A DNA stretch of 64,000 nt from Pseudomonadales bacterium (lineage in GTDB: Bacteria > Pseudomonadota > Gammaproteobacteria > Pseudomonadales > Azotimanducaceae). Position numbers and translations under genes: made by a program. The stretch is from contig JAJEIQ010000073.1 in the NCBI GenBank assembly GCA_022827905.1, positions 1 to 64,000 on the forward strand, written 5' to 3'. Position 1 is the first letter of the stretch; every line of letters begins with the position of its first letter. This document shows, piece by piece, positions 33,974 through 45,871 of the stretch. The notes beneath the pieces were generated by a model that made no database searches, was not told the origin of the DNA, and worked only from the letters and a program-made list of their open reading frames with translations.

Positions 33974-35296
33974 TTACTTACCGATGCAGAAGGTAGCAAA
34001 GATGCTGCCCAAAAGGTCATCCGGAGTGGTTTCGCCAGTGATTTCGCCGAGCGCTAGGTGAGCGAGGCGCAATTCCTCGGCGATGATTTCGGCAGCGGCG
34101 TTGGATTCAAGGCGCTCCGCCGCGTTTTCCAGGGCCGCCAAGGCAGCGTTTAGGGCTTCGATGTGCCGCTGACGGGCGCTAAAGGTTGAGCCCTCGCCGG
34201 TGAAGCCCACCCGGTGCTTGATGGCGCCCTTCAGCGCATCAATGCCAGCGCCGGTCAGGCAGGAAACCCGGACGGTGGACGGCGAATCCCCCACGAGCCC
34301 GGACGGAACGTCCACTAGGTCGATCTTGTTCTCCACGCGCAGGGTTCTTTCCGGGCTGGACGGCTCCGTTTTCACCTGGGTCACGGCGAGGTCACACACC
34401 TCCAAGATGAGGTCTGCTGTCTCCGCCGCCTGACGGGCGCGGCGCACCCCCTCCACTTCCACGGGATCCGCGGTGTCGCGCAAGCCGGCGGTGTCCACCA
34501 AGCGGATCGGCAGGCCATCGAGGACCAAGTCCACTTTCAGCAGGTCCCGGGTGGTGCCCGGAATGTCGGTGACGATGGCCGCCTCCTCGCCGCTCAAGCG
34601 GTTCAGCAGACTCGACTTGCCGGCATTGGGCGCGCCAATGATGGCGATGCTGATGCCCTGGGTGAGCAACGCGCCCTGCTGGCCCCGTTGAGTCAGTGCC
34701 TGGACGGCGCCGATGAGCGCCTCGACCTGCTCGCCGACACGGCCCTCTGCCAAGAATTCAACTTTCTCGTCCGGGAAGTCTATGGCGGCTTCCACGGAGA
34801 CCCGAAGCTTGAGAACGTCGGCGTCCAACTGTTTGATATGGTTAGAAAACTCCCCCGATAGAGAACGCACTGCACCGCGCGCGGCCTGGGTCGAGGCGCT
34901 GGCGATGAGGTCCGCCACCGCCTCCGCTTGGGCCAAGTCGATTTGGCCGTTGAGGAAGGCGCGCTCGCTGAACTCGCCGGGGCGAGCCAGCCGCGCCCCC
35001 GCCGCAAGCACCGCATTCAGCAGCATTTGCATGACCACCGGACCACCGTGGCCCTGCAGTTCCACCGAATCCTCGCAGGTATAGGAATTGGGCGCGGCGA
35101 AGTAGAGGCCAACGCCATCGTCGAGCAGCTCGCCTTCATGGGTGAACTGGGCATGGAGGGCATGGCGCGGCGGCAGGGGCTCGCCAACGATGGTTTCACC
35201 GATCTTGAGCGCCAGCGGGCCGGAGATGCGCACGATGCCCACCCCGCCCTGGCCGGGCGGTGTGGCGACTGCCGCTATGGTGTCCGTGTCGCTCAG
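33974..35296 (-). CDS. mnmE: tRNA uridine-5-carboxymethylaminomethyl modification GTPase
   Basis: 440 residues if translation begins at CTG 35296, which encodes the first residue of a perfectly conserved MnmE N-terminus (SDTDTIAAVATPPGQGGVGIVRISG). No ATG, GTG or TTG lies at that site; the nearest upstream GTG overlaps yidC. GTPase motifs: GAPNAGKSS (P-loop), DIPGTTRD, DTAGL and NKIDL; the C-terminus ends FCIGK with the functional Cys. With MnmG it modifies wobble uridines of tRNA. The start lies two bases after the yidC stop codon; mnmG is not nearby. Confidence 0.95.
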   Translation of the reverse strand: MSDTDTIAAVATPPGQGGVGIVRISGPLALKIGETIVGEPLPPRHALHAQFTHEGELLDDGVGLYFAAPNSYTCEDSVELQGHGGPVVMQMLLNAVLAAGARLARPGEFSERAFLNGQIDLAQAEAVADLIASASTQAARGAVRSLSGEFSNHIKQLDADVLKLRVSVEAAIDFPDEKVEFLAEGRVGEQVEALIGAVQALTQRGQQGALLTQGISIAIIGAPNAGKSSLLNRLSGEEAAIVTDIPGTTRDLLKVDLVLDGLPIRLVDTAGLRDTADPVEVEGVRRARQAAETADLILEVCDLAVTQVKTEPSSPERTLRVENKIDLVDVPSGLVGDSPSTVRVSCLTGAGIDALKGAIKHRVGFTGEGSTFSARQRHIEALNAALAALENAAERLESNAAAEIIAEELRLAHLALGEITGETTPDDLLGSIFATFCIGK

Positions 35297-35298
35297 GG

Positions 35299-37017
35299 CT
35301 AGTTCTTCACGGGGGCGGCGGCCATTTCCGCCTTCCTCATCACATACCACTGCTGGGCGACGGAGAGCACGCTGTTGACCAGCCAGTAAAGCACCAGCCC
35401 GGCGGGGAAGAACAGGAAGAGCACCGTGAACATGATCGGCATCATCTTCATGATGCGGGCCTGCATCGGGTCGCCCATGGTCGGGCTCAAGAGCTGCTGC
35501 ACGTACATGGTGGCGCCCATGAGCAGCGGCAGAATGAAGAACGGATCCATCGCCGCCAAGTCGTCGATCCACAGCGTAAAGGGCGCTTGGCGCAGCTCGA
35601 CGCTCTCGAACAGCACCCAGTACAGCGCGATGAAGATCGGCATCGGCAGCAGCATGGGCAGGCAGCCGCCCAAGGGGTTGACGCCCTCCTTCTTGTACAG
35701 GCCCATCATCTCTTGGGAGAGCTTTTGCCGATCATCGGCGTAGCGTTCCTGCAGGCGCTTCATCTGCGGCGCCACCCGGCGCATGTTGGCCATCGACTTG
35801 TAGCTCGCCGAGGACAGCGGATAGAGCACCAGCTTGACCAGCACGGTGAGCAGGATGATGGCCACGCCCCAATTGCCGACCAGGCCGTGCAGCCAGTCGA
35901 GCAGCGCGAACAGCGGCACGGCCAGCCACCAGAGGAAGCCGTAGTCCACCGTGAGGTTGAGGTTGTCGGCGATTTGCTCCAACCGCTTTTGGTCCTTGGG
36001 GCCAGCGTAGAAGCGGGACCGCCACTCGCCCTGACCGCCCGGCGCCACAGTTGCCAAGGGGCCGGTGTAGCCGACGATGTAGGTGCCATCGGCGCGCTTG
36101 CGGCCGTAGTAGCTGTTCGACTCGCCCTCGTTGGCGATCCAAGCGCTCAGGAAGTAGTGCTGCAGGAAGGCGATCCAACCGCCTTCGACCTGGCCACGGA
36201 AGTCGCCTTCGTCGAGGTCGTCGAACTCGATTTTCTCGTAGCGGGAATCGGGTGTGGTGAGGGCGGCGCCCAGGTAGGGCTGCGGACCGAGGCTGAAGCT
36301 CTCCTGTCCGGGGGGCTCCTTGGCGTCGCGCTTGATCTGGCCGAACAGGCTCGCCCGGAAGGGCTCCGCGCCGCGGTTTTCCACCCGGTAGATCATGTCC
36401 ACCAAGTAGTCGCCGCCATGAAAGACGAAGATCTTTTGGACTACGACGTCGCCGGCTACGGCCTCGAGTTCTACGGCCAAGGTTTCGCCGTCGCCCACTT
36501 CGTAGTTGGCGCGGGCGGACCTGTACAGCGGCCGCTCGCTGCCCGAATCGAGGCCATCCGGGCCGATCAGGCCACTTTGCGCCATGTAGAGGCGGCCGTT
36601 GCCCACATCGAGCAGTTCGAAGGGCAAGTCGGGTCGATCGAGGTTCACCGGATAGCGGGGCAGGTGAACGCGGCGGATGTCGCCGCCGCGGCGGTCGATC
36701 CACACTTCCTGGCTGGGCGTGGCGACGCGGATCAGGCGGTCCGCCGCGCCGGCATCGAGGACCGGCGCCGTCGCTTGATCGGCCGCTGGCTCGGGGGTGC
36801 CGATGAAGGAGGCGTCCGGAATATCGGATGCGGAGTCCACGGCCGGCGCTGGGCCGGACAGGGTGGCGCCGTCCAATTCCGGTGCGGTCGCGCGCTCGGC
36901 AGCAGGTTGCGGCTGCATGTAGTCCTCATTCCAGGCCAGGATCATCAGGTAGCCGGTTAAGCCTAAGGCCACCAGCAGGGCGATGCGCTGCACCTCCGGG
37001 GAGAGCATGGGAATCAT
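35299..37017 (-). CDS. yidC: membrane protein insertase YidC
   Basis: 572 residues. The N-terminal membrane anchor (IALLVALGLTGYLMILAW) is followed by a large periplasmic domain and a C-terminal five-helix insertase region (WWLAVPLFALLDWLHGLVGNWG, MANMRRVAPQMKRLQERYADD, GGCLPMLLPMPIFIALYWVL). It inserts membrane proteins alone or with SecYEG. GGAGGAAG precedes ATG 37017, and the start overlaps yidD by four bases. Typical rpmH-rnpA-yidD-yidC-mnmE order. Confidence 0.97.
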   Translation of the reverse strand: MIPMLSPEVQRIALLVALGLTGYLMILAWNEDYMQPQPAAERATAPELDGATLSGPAPAVDSASDIPDASFIGTPEPAADQATAPVLDAGAADRLIRVATPSQEVWIDRRGGDIRRVHLPRYPVNLDRPDLPFELLDVGNGRLYMAQSGLIGPDGLDSGSERPLYRSARANYEVGDGETLAVELEAVAGDVVVQKIFVFHGGDYLVDMIYRVENRGAEPFRASLFGQIKRDAKEPPGQESFSLGPQPYLGAALTTPDSRYEKIEFDDLDEGDFRGQVEGGWIAFLQHYFLSAWIANEGESNSYYGRKRADGTYIVGYTGPLATVAPGGQGEWRSRFYAGPKDQKRLEQIADNLNLTVDYGFLWWLAVPLFALLDWLHGLVGNWGVAIILLTVLVKLVLYPLSSASYKSMANMRRVAPQMKRLQERYADDRQKLSQEMMGLYKKEGVNPLGGCLPMLLPMPIFIALYWVLFESVELRQAPFTLWIDDLAAMDPFFILPLLMGATMYVQQLLSPTMGDPMQARIMKMMPIMFTVLFLFFPAGLVLYWLVNSVLSVAQQWYVMRKAEMAAAPVKN

Positions 37018-37295
37018 GGCGCTTCCTCCGCAGTTCGGGGAGCCGGGGGTGGATCAAAGCCGCCGGGGTGAAACGGGTGGCACTTGGTGAGGCGGCGCAG
37101 GGCCAGCCAAGTGCCCTTCAATGGCCCGTGGCTGTCCAGCGCGGCGAGCGCGTAGTTCGAGCAGGTGGGATGAAAGCGGCACTGGTGGCCGATGAAGGGG
37201 CTCAGGGTGAGCTGATAGGCGCGGATGCAGCCCTTGGCGATGGCCAGCGCCAAGGTTCTCAAAGCCGTTTGCAGTGTGGCGGCGGTGCGGATCAT
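37014..37295 (-). CDS. yidD: membrane protein insertion efficiency factor YidD
   Basis: 93 residues with the family core GCIRAYQLTLSPFIGHQCRFHPTCSNYALAALDSHG and RLTKCHPFHPGGFDPPP. This small amphipathic protein sits at the inner membrane face and aids YidC-dependent insertion. It overlaps both the rnpA end and the yidC start by 4 bases, as usual for the operon. Confidence 0.96.
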   Translation of the reverse strand: MIRTAATLQTALRTLALAIAKGCIRAYQLTLSPFIGHQCRFHPTCSNYALAALDSHGPLKGTWLALRRLTKCHPFHPGGFDPPPAPRTAEEAP

Positions 37296-37558
37296 CCGTT
37301 TGTCGGCTCGCTCATCTGTTCCAATGCCTCTTCAAACCGGCGCTTCAGCTCCCGATGGTGAATCGGCCCCTGCACGTGCAGCACCACATCGATCGGCGGC
37401 AGCCCCGCTCGGCGCTGGCGGAAGGCCTCCCGGGCCGTGCGCTTCAACCGATTGCGGTCATGGGCCCGGCGCACGGCGCGCTTGCCGACGATCAATCCAA
37501 GCCGAGCGCCCGGCATTGTATTGCGAACGGCGAAAATCCTTAACGGGCCGGACTGCAT
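37292..37558 (-). CDS. rnpA: ribonuclease P protein component
   Basis: The first standard start, ATG 37558, gives 88 residues with the RNase P protein core RLGLIVGKRAVRRAHDRNRLKRTAREAFRQ (RNR motif). But the conserved N-terminus (FPRHCRLNSPRDYRRALGRRARR) is encoded in the same frame upstream, 37559-37627. There is no ATG, GTG or TTG in that frame before the rpmH stop; CTG 37654 is the only usual near-cognate codon. The true protein is likely 110-120 residues and starts unusually. RnpA binds the RNase P RNA and helps cleave tRNA leaders. Confidence 0.85.
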   Translation of the reverse strand: MQSGPLRIFAVRNTMPGARLGLIVGKRAVRRAHDRNRLKRTAREAFRQRRAGLPPIDVVLHVQGPIHHRELKRRFEEALEQMSEPTNG

Positions 37559-37668
37559 GCGGCGTGCCCGGCGCCCGAGCGCCCGCCGGTAGTCGCGGGG
37601 GGAGTTGAGCCGACAGTGCCTTGGAAAGCCGTTCGGCTTGGCCCTCCTGCCCAGTCCGGTTGACCCAG

Positions 37669-37803
37669 CTAAACGGTGAGCCGCTTGCGGCCCTTGGCGC
37701 GCCGGGCGTTGATCACCTTGCGGCCACCCTTGGTGGCCATGCGGGCGCGAAAGCCGTGGGTGCGCTTCCGCTTGATGTTGCTCGGCTGGTAGGTTCTCTT
37801 CAC
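37669..37803 (-). CDS. rpmH: 50S ribosomal protein L34
   Basis: 44 residues from GTG 37803: [17 protein letters not shown], then [20 protein letters not shown], ending KRLTV. This is the full length of bacterial L34, a small basic protein of the large ribosomal subunit. First gene of the minus-strand rpmH-rnpA-yidD-yidC-mnmE operon, transcribed away from the origin region. Confidence 0.97.
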   Translation of the reverse strand: MKRTYQPSNIKRKRTHGFRARMATKGGRKVINARRAKGRKRLTV

Positions 37804-38456
37804 GGGACGTCCAGTGCCAAGGGGGAGCGCGATTCTAGGAGCCACAGCCGGAAACTGTCAATGGCTCAACAACGAGTTTTACTGATATAGGAGAGTTGTT
37901 GTTGTAGCGGTTGTGCGTAACCTGTGGACAAAACCGGGTTCCCTAGGACTTGTGCGGGCCGCGGCGAAGGAAAAGGTTGCGGAAAACCTGTGGGTGACCG
38001 CTGTGTTGGCTGAGCGTTCGCCGGCGGGTGCCTCTGTTAGCCCACCGTTTCCGCTACCGGAAACCCACCGGTTTCTCTCGATTGGGGTCTCGATTTCAGG
38101 CGGAAGGAGCGGCTTGGGAAGCCTCGGATTGGGCCTTGGCGCGGTGCTGGCCGCGGCGTTTATGACGACTGTATGACTAACCCTTTGGTTAGTCTTGAAA
38201 ATTTCTCTTTTGCCGCTAAATCGGGCTGAGAAATTCACAAGTTTTCCAGTGGTTTTTCGCGCTCTGTTGGCCGATTTCCTATTGGGAATTTTCTTTCATT
38301 GCTTCGCCTAACTCATTGGTTTTTTTGATTGTCGAAAATCCTTCTAGGTTTTTTTATCGGGGCTATTCCAATGGCCGATTGCCTGTCGCTAGAATGGTCT
38401 CGCACTTTGAGGGAAGTGCCGAACCCAACAAGAATTCGAGCCATCGGAGTCCGTTC
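37804..38456. other. putative replication origin region (oriC)
   Basis: 653 gene-free bases between divergent rpmH and dnaA, the position of oriC in Pseudomonas-like genomes. Two CCACAGGTT-type DnaA-box-like sites, read on the minus strand, lie at about 37918-37931 (TGTGGACAA) and 37984-37994 (TGTGGGTGA); no exact TTATCCACA is seen. A perfect hairpin lies at 38175-38194. 38195-38360 is AT-rich with T-runs (a candidate unwinding element). The promoters of rpmH and dnaA must also be here. Origin function is inferred from context only. Confidence 0.6.
38175..38194. repeat. perfect hairpin in the origin region
   Basis: GACTAACC, loop CTTT, GGTTAGTC. An 8-bp perfect stem followed by AT-rich sequence rich in T. 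It may be a terminator, a protein site in oriC or part of the dnaA control region. Confidence 0.6.
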
Positions 38457-39785
38457 ATGCCCCCATGGGAGACGTGTCTGCAAAAGCTGCAAGAGCATAT
38501 TTCTGCCGACGCTTTTGACTCCACCATCAGACCACTCCAAGCCCAGCCGGTTCAAGGCGGGATCAAGCTGTACGCGCCCAACCGCTACATCCGTGACGCA
38601 GTCAAGCGGGAGTATCTGCCCCTCATCGTTGAATTCCTCGCCGAACTCGGCGGCGACAGCCTGATCCAGGACCTCGAAATCGAGGTTGGGAAGCCTTCGG
38701 AGGCCCGACCGAGGGGCCCCAAGCCGAGCCTTCAGGGCGGCAACGGCAAGAGCCGGGGACCGGGCGGGCTGGATCCGGCCTACACCTTCGAGAACTTCGT
38801 TGAAGGGGAGTCGAACCGGTTCGCCAAGGTCGCGGCGCAGCAGGTGGCGGACAATCCAGGCCGGAACAACAACCCGCTGCTGTTCCATGGCTCGGTCGGC
38901 CTCGGCAAGACCCATCTCATGCAGGCCATCGGCAATCTCATTCAAAGCCGCAACTCGGACGTGCGCATCGTGTACTGCCACTGCCAGGTGTTCCTGGAAA
39001 GCATGGTCGAGGCCGTTCGTTTGGGCGGCGGCGCCATGCAGCAGTTCGCGCGGCGCTACCAATCGGCCGATGCGCTGCTGGTTGACGACATTCAGTTCAT
39101 AGCTGGCGCAACCCAGACCCAAAAGGAATTTCTTAAGATATTCAACAGGTTGTGGGATGGTGGCCGGCAGATCGTGGTCACCTGCGACCGCTACCCCCGG
39201 TTCGTGAAGGGCCTTGAGGGCAGCCTGAAGTCGCGCCTGAGCGGCGGTCTCCACGTGCAGATCAAGCCACCCGGCAAGGCGATGCGGGTCGCCATCCTGA
39301 AGAGCAAGGCCGAAAGCCGCGGCGTGACCCTGAGCGAGGAGGTGGCGGGCTACATTGCGACGGTGGCCAACGCCAATGTGCGCGAGCTCGACGGCGCCCT
39401 GCAGAGCGTGATTGGCCAAGCGCATTTCATCGGTGACGATGTCACCTTGGAGTTGGCCCAGGATGCCTTGCGGCATCTGGTTGGCGGGCCGGGTCGGATC
39501 ATCAACATCGGCGAGATTCTGCGCACCGTGGCCGATCACTACGATGTCAAAGCCGCGGAAATCCTGTCCAAGCGACGCTACCGGCACTTGGTGCGGTCGC
39601 GCCATGTGGCCATGTATTTGGTCAAGGAACTAACCAATCGTTCCTATTCGGACATCGGCAAGGAGTTCGGCGGCAGCCACCACACCACGGTGAAGAGCGC
39701 CTGTGCCAAGATCGAGGGGCTCATCCAGACCGATCCGGAGCTCGACGAGGAAATCCGCAGCCTGGTCTCGGACCTAAAGAGATAA
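38457..39785 (+). CDS. dnaA: chromosomal replication initiator protein DnaA
   Basis: 442 residues from ATG 38457 (GGAG upstream; the first conserved word is WETCLQKLQ). Walker A GSVGLGKTH (about residue 145), Walker B LLVDDIQF, arginine-finger region and a C-terminal DNA-binding domain SRHVAMYLVKELTNRSYSDIG followed by GGSHHTTVKSACAKIE. DnaA binds oriC boxes and melts DNA. In place of the near-universal DHTTV signature, the motif reads HHTTV with Ser in front (E. coli R432/D433 positions), an unusual change at a base-contacting site. Followed by dnaN after 9 bases. Confidence 0.97.
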   Translation: MPPWETCLQKLQEHISADAFDSTIRPLQAQPVQGGIKLYAPNRYIRDAVKREYLPLIVEFLAELGGDSLIQDLEIEVGKPSEARPRGPKPSLQGGNGKSRGPGGLDPAYTFENFVEGESNRFAKVAAQQVADNPGRNNNPLLFHGSVGLGKTHLMQAIGNLIQSRNSDVRIVYCHCQVFLESMVEAVRLGGGAMQQFARRYQSADALLVDDIQFIAGATQTQKEFLKIFNRLWDGGRQIVVTCDRYPRFVKGLEGSLKSRLSGGLHVQIKPPGKAMRVAILKSKAESRGVTLSEEVAGYIATVANANVRELDGALQSVIGQAHFIGDDVTLELAQDALRHLVGGPGRIINIGEILRTVADHYDVKAAEILSKRRYRHLVRSRHVAMYLVKELTNRSYSDIGKEFGGSHHTTVKSACAKIEGLIQTDPELDEEIRSLVSDLKR

Positions 39786-39794
39786 GATCGACCC

Positions 39795-40901
39795 ATGAAA
39801 TTTGAAATTGACCGTGAGGCCTTGCTGCGGCCGCTGCAGCTCATTGCGGGGGTCGTCGAGCGGCGCCAGACCATGCCCATACTGTCCAATGCCTGCGTCC
39901 GCGCAAGCGAGGATGGTGGCCTGACGATCGCGGGCACCGACCTGAGCATGGAACTCGTGGCGCACGTCGAATCGGTCGATGTTGCGGTCGGCGGAGAGAT
40001 CACCACCTCGGCGCACAAGCTGGCTGACATTTGGCGGTCGTTGCCGGAGAACGCCAAGATCAGCTTCGAAACCGATGGAGAGCAGGCGGTGATGCGTTCC
40101 GGGCGCAGCCGCTTCACCTTGGCGACGCTGCCGGTGGATGACTACCCCTCCGGTGACGAGGCCGCCGGAAAGGTGGAGTTCACCTTGACCACGGAGGAGG
40201 CCTGCGAGCTGATCGACCGGGTGAGCTTCGCCATGGCGCAGCAGGATGTGCGGTACTTTCTCAACGGCATGCTGCTCGAAGTGACCAGTGAGCATGTGCG
40301 CTCGGTTTCCACCGATGGCCATCGTCTGGCCCAATGCACCTTGGACAAGGGCGTCGAAGGGACGGAGCGCCACCAGGCCATCGTGCCCCGAAAGACCGTT
40401 GTCGAGCTGCGCCGGCTGCTCGACGGCGACGACGGCGAGGCGCGGTTCTCGCTGAGCGAAAACCAGATTCGCGTGGCCCGCGGCGCCTTCAGCCTGACTG
40501 GAAAGCTGATCGACGGCCGGTTCCCCGACTATGAGCGGGTCATTCCCCGGGATCCCGCATTGTCCTTATCCGGGGACAAGAGCACCCTCAACCAAGCCCT
40601 GCAACGGGCGCGCATCCTGACCAACGAGAAGTTTCCGGGCGTCAAGCTGATGATCGAGGGCGAGCAGATGACCATCGTGGCCAACAATCCAGAGCAGGAA
40701 GAGGCGCGCGAAGAGGTGCCCGTTGCCTATGAGGGCGACAACATGCAGTTGGGATTCAACGTGGGTTATCTGCAGGATGTGTTGCGGGCGGTGGGGTCGG
40801 AGACCATCCGCATCAGCATGGCGGAACCGGGCAGCAGCGCCCTCATGGAGGGTGAGGGCGACGAAAGCGCGGTTTATGTTGTCATGCCCATGAAGATCTA
40901 G
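39795..40901 (+). CDS. dnaN: DNA polymerase III beta subunit (sliding clamp)
   Basis: 368 residues, typical length. Marks: MKFEIDREALLRPLQLIAGVVERRQTMPIL at the start, LSNACVRA, SVSTDGHRLA and a C-terminal VYVVMPMKI end, close to the consensus MPMRL that closes the clamp. The dimeric ring tethers polymerase III to DNA. In the dnaA-dnaN-recF-gyrB operon. Confidence 0.97.
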   Translation: MKFEIDREALLRPLQLIAGVVERRQTMPILSNACVRASEDGGLTIAGTDLSMELVAHVESVDVAVGGEITTSAHKLADIWRSLPENAKISFETDGEQAVMRSGRSRFTLATLPVDDYPSGDEAAGKVEFTLTTEEACELIDRVSFAMAQQDVRYFLNGMLLEVTSEHVRSVSTDGHRLAQCTLDKGVEGTERHQAIVPRKTVVELRRLLDGDDGEARFSLSENQIRVARGAFSLTGKLIDGRFPDYERVIPRDPALSLSGDKSTLNQALQRARILTNEKFPGVKLMIEGEQMTIVANNPEQEEAREEVPVAYEGDNMQLGFNVGYLQDVLRAVGSETIRISMAEPGSSALMEGEGDESAVYVVMPMKI

Positions 40902-40930
40902 CCTCCATCTCCTACGTTTAGGTTCTCCAT

Positions 40931-42010
40931 GTGGTGATGCGCCGTTTGGAGATTGACCATCTCCGCAACCTGACCGCCGCTCGCCTACAGCTTGGTCCCC
41001 ACTTCAACTGTCTTGTCGGTCCCAACGGGGCCGGAAAGACCTCGGTGCTGGAAGCCGCCTACCTGCTCACCCGGGGACGTTCCTTCCGCGGCCATGCCGT
41101 CGGGCCGGTCATCGCCGACGGGCAGGACGGATTGGTGGTTCGGGCGGAGTTGGACGCCGGGCGCAGCCTCGGCATTGCGCGCCCGCGCCGGGGCAAGACC
41201 GTCTTGCACATCGACCAGCAGCCGACACGGCGGTTGTCGGAGGCGGCGGCCCTGCTGCCCCTGCACCTTTTGCTTCCCAACGTCAGCGAGCTGGTGTTCG
41301 GAGCGCCCGGCGAGCGTCGGCGCTACCTGGATGGCGGATTGTTTCACGTGGAACCCGCCTATCTCATGGCCTTGAAGGACTTTCAGGGCGCCAATCGGCA
41401 GCGCAACGCGCTCTTGAGAACCTGGGGGTCCCAGGGCTCGGAACAACTGTTGGACGTCTGGACGGAGGCCTTTTGTCTTCATGCCGACAGGGTGCATGGG
41501 TTTCGGATCGACTACGTCGAAGAACTGAAGCCCTGGGTGGCCGCCATTCTGGAGGAACTCGAGGTGCCTTTCGAGGTGGAACTGGGTTATCGGAACGGTT
41601 GGGGGGATGAGCCCCTGGATAAATTGTTGGGCGATACGCTGGCTAAAGATGTAAAATCCGGTACCACCAACGCCGGTCCCCATCGAGCAGACCTATCACT
41701 TGGCATTTCCGGGGCTTCAGCACGCAACAAACTGTCCAGAGGCCAGGGAAAACTGGTGGCAACGGCGTTGATTTTGGCTCAGGCGAGGCATCTGCAGGCG
41801 CAGACCCAACGCCGGAGCCTGTTTCTGATCGATGAGTTGGGGGCGGAGATGGATAGCGCCCACCTGGCCCGGTTGGTGGCGGTTCTTGACGCGGCCACCT
41901 GCCAAGTGATCGCCACCTCAACGCGGCTGCCGGGAGAGGAGTTTGAGAAGTTGGCCTCCGACGGCGGTTTGGCCTTGTTTCACGTGGAACAAGGCCAGGT
42001 AAGTTCCTGA
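40931..42010 (+). CDS. recF: DNA replication and repair protein RecF
   Basis: 359 residues from GTG 40931 (ATG 40937 is a possible start). Walker A GPNGAGKTS is at about residue 30, the RGRSFRG and GAPGERRRYLDGGLFH motifs follow, and LSRGQGKLVATALILAQA with LFLIDELGAEMD form the signature and Walker B of this SMC-like ATPase. RecF loads RecA at gaps with RecO and RecR. Fourth-gene order typical of the origin. Confidence 0.96.
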   Translation: MVMRRLEIDHLRNLTAARLQLGPHFNCLVGPNGAGKTSVLEAAYLLTRGRSFRGHAVGPVIADGQDGLVVRAELDAGRSLGIARPRRGKTVLHIDQQPTRRLSEAAALLPLHLLLPNVSELVFGAPGERRRYLDGGLFHVEPAYLMALKDFQGANRQRNALLRTWGSQGSEQLLDVWTEAFCLHADRVHGFRIDYVEELKPWVAAILEELEVPFEVELGYRNGWGDEPLDKLLGDTLAKDVKSGTTNAGPHRADLSLGISGASARNKLSRGQGKLVATALILAQARHLQAQTQRRSLFLIDELGAEMDSAHLARLVAVLDAATCQVIATSTRLPGEEFEKLASDGGLALFHVEQGQVSS

Positions 42011-42018
42011 ACGGGTGA

Positions 42019-45139
<3,121 letters not shown>

Positions 45140-45191
45140 GTGCTTTCGAGCTAGAATGCCTTGAGGAATCGGGCGCGGAACATAGGCCATC

Positions 45192-45770
45192 GTGGATTCA
45201 GGGTCAAAGGGCCAGCGTTGTGGCTGGTGCGGTACGGAGCCGCTGCTCATTCAATACCACGATGAGGAGTGGGGGGTGCCGGAGCGCGCCGAGCAACCTC
45301 TGTTCGAGCGCCTCATCCTGGAAGGGATGCAGGCCGGCCTGTCTTGGCTGACGGTGCTGAAGAAGCGTGAGCACATGCGCAAGGCCTTTTTTGGCTTCGA
45401 TGTTGAGGCCTTGGCGGCGGCGGACTCGCGCGTCATGGCGGGCTGGCTTGGCGATCCGGGCCTGATCCGCAATCGGGCCAAGCTCGCCTCGGTGGTCAGC
45501 AATGCCCAGGCCACCCTGGCCTTGCCGCATTCGCTCTCCGAACAGGTCTGGTTCTTTGTCGATGGCGTGCCGACACAGAATCAATGGCGCCACCTCAGCG
45601 AGGTTCCGAGCCAGACCGATGCCTCCGTGGCGATGTCCAAGTCATTGAAAAAACTAGGCTTTCGCTTTGTGGGCCCGGTGATTTGCTACGCCTTCATGCA
45701 GAGCGCGGGGTTGGTCAACGATCACTTGGTGGATTGCCCGGCCTACTCAAAATGCGCCGCGCTGGCGTGA
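45192..45770 (+). CDS. tag: DNA-3-methyladenine glycosylase I
   Basis: 192 residues from GTG. CGWCGTEPLLIQYHDEEWG (zinc-binding Cys plus catalytic region), GLSWLTVLKKREHMRKAF (active-site Trp/Leu pocket) and ICYAFMQSAGLVNDHLVDC near the end match Tag. It removes 3-methyladenine from DNA. The stop codon originally overlapped the start of the next gene, now separated by a repeat insertion (see findings). Confidence 0.93.
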   Translation: MDSGSKGQRCGWCGTEPLLIQYHDEEWGVPERAEQPLFERLILEGMQAGLSWLTVLKKREHMRKAFFGFDVEALAAADSRVMAGWLGDPGLIRNRAKLASVVSNAQATLALPHSLSEQVWFFVDGVPTQNQWRHLSEVPSQTDASVAMSKSLKKLGFRFVGPVICYAFMQSAGLVNDHLVDCPAYSKCAALA

Positions 45771-45871
45771 TCAGGTGGCTGTTCCCCGGACTGTTGCGAT
45801 TCGAGGGCAGGATGCCCTCGCTCCGGTGCGCGGCGTTGGCGTGATCGGGCGACTGTTCGCGGGGCTGTTGC
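45760..45871 (+). repeat. approx. 40-bp direct duplication around a palindromic repeat
   Basis: 45760-45799 and 45832-45871 agree at 33 of 40 positions (both read GCG(C/T)TGGCGTGATC ... CTGTTGCG). Between them is the palindromic element CGAGGGC/GCCCTCG at 45802-45820. The copies carry the overlapping tag stop and acyltransferase start; the second is the one in frame with the acyltransferase gene. Confidence 0.7.

Noticed and set aside
35260-36960. 566-codon plus-strand frame opposite yidC
   Set aside because: His/Gln-rich shadow frame of yidC, no start signal, no motif.
37621-37890. Small plus-strand frame over rpmH
   Set aside because: Antisense to ribosomal protein L34.
45775-45840. N-terminal extension of the LpxL-like acyltransferase
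   Set aside because: Translates the palindromic repeat (RGQDALAP); family homology begins at GTG 45841.
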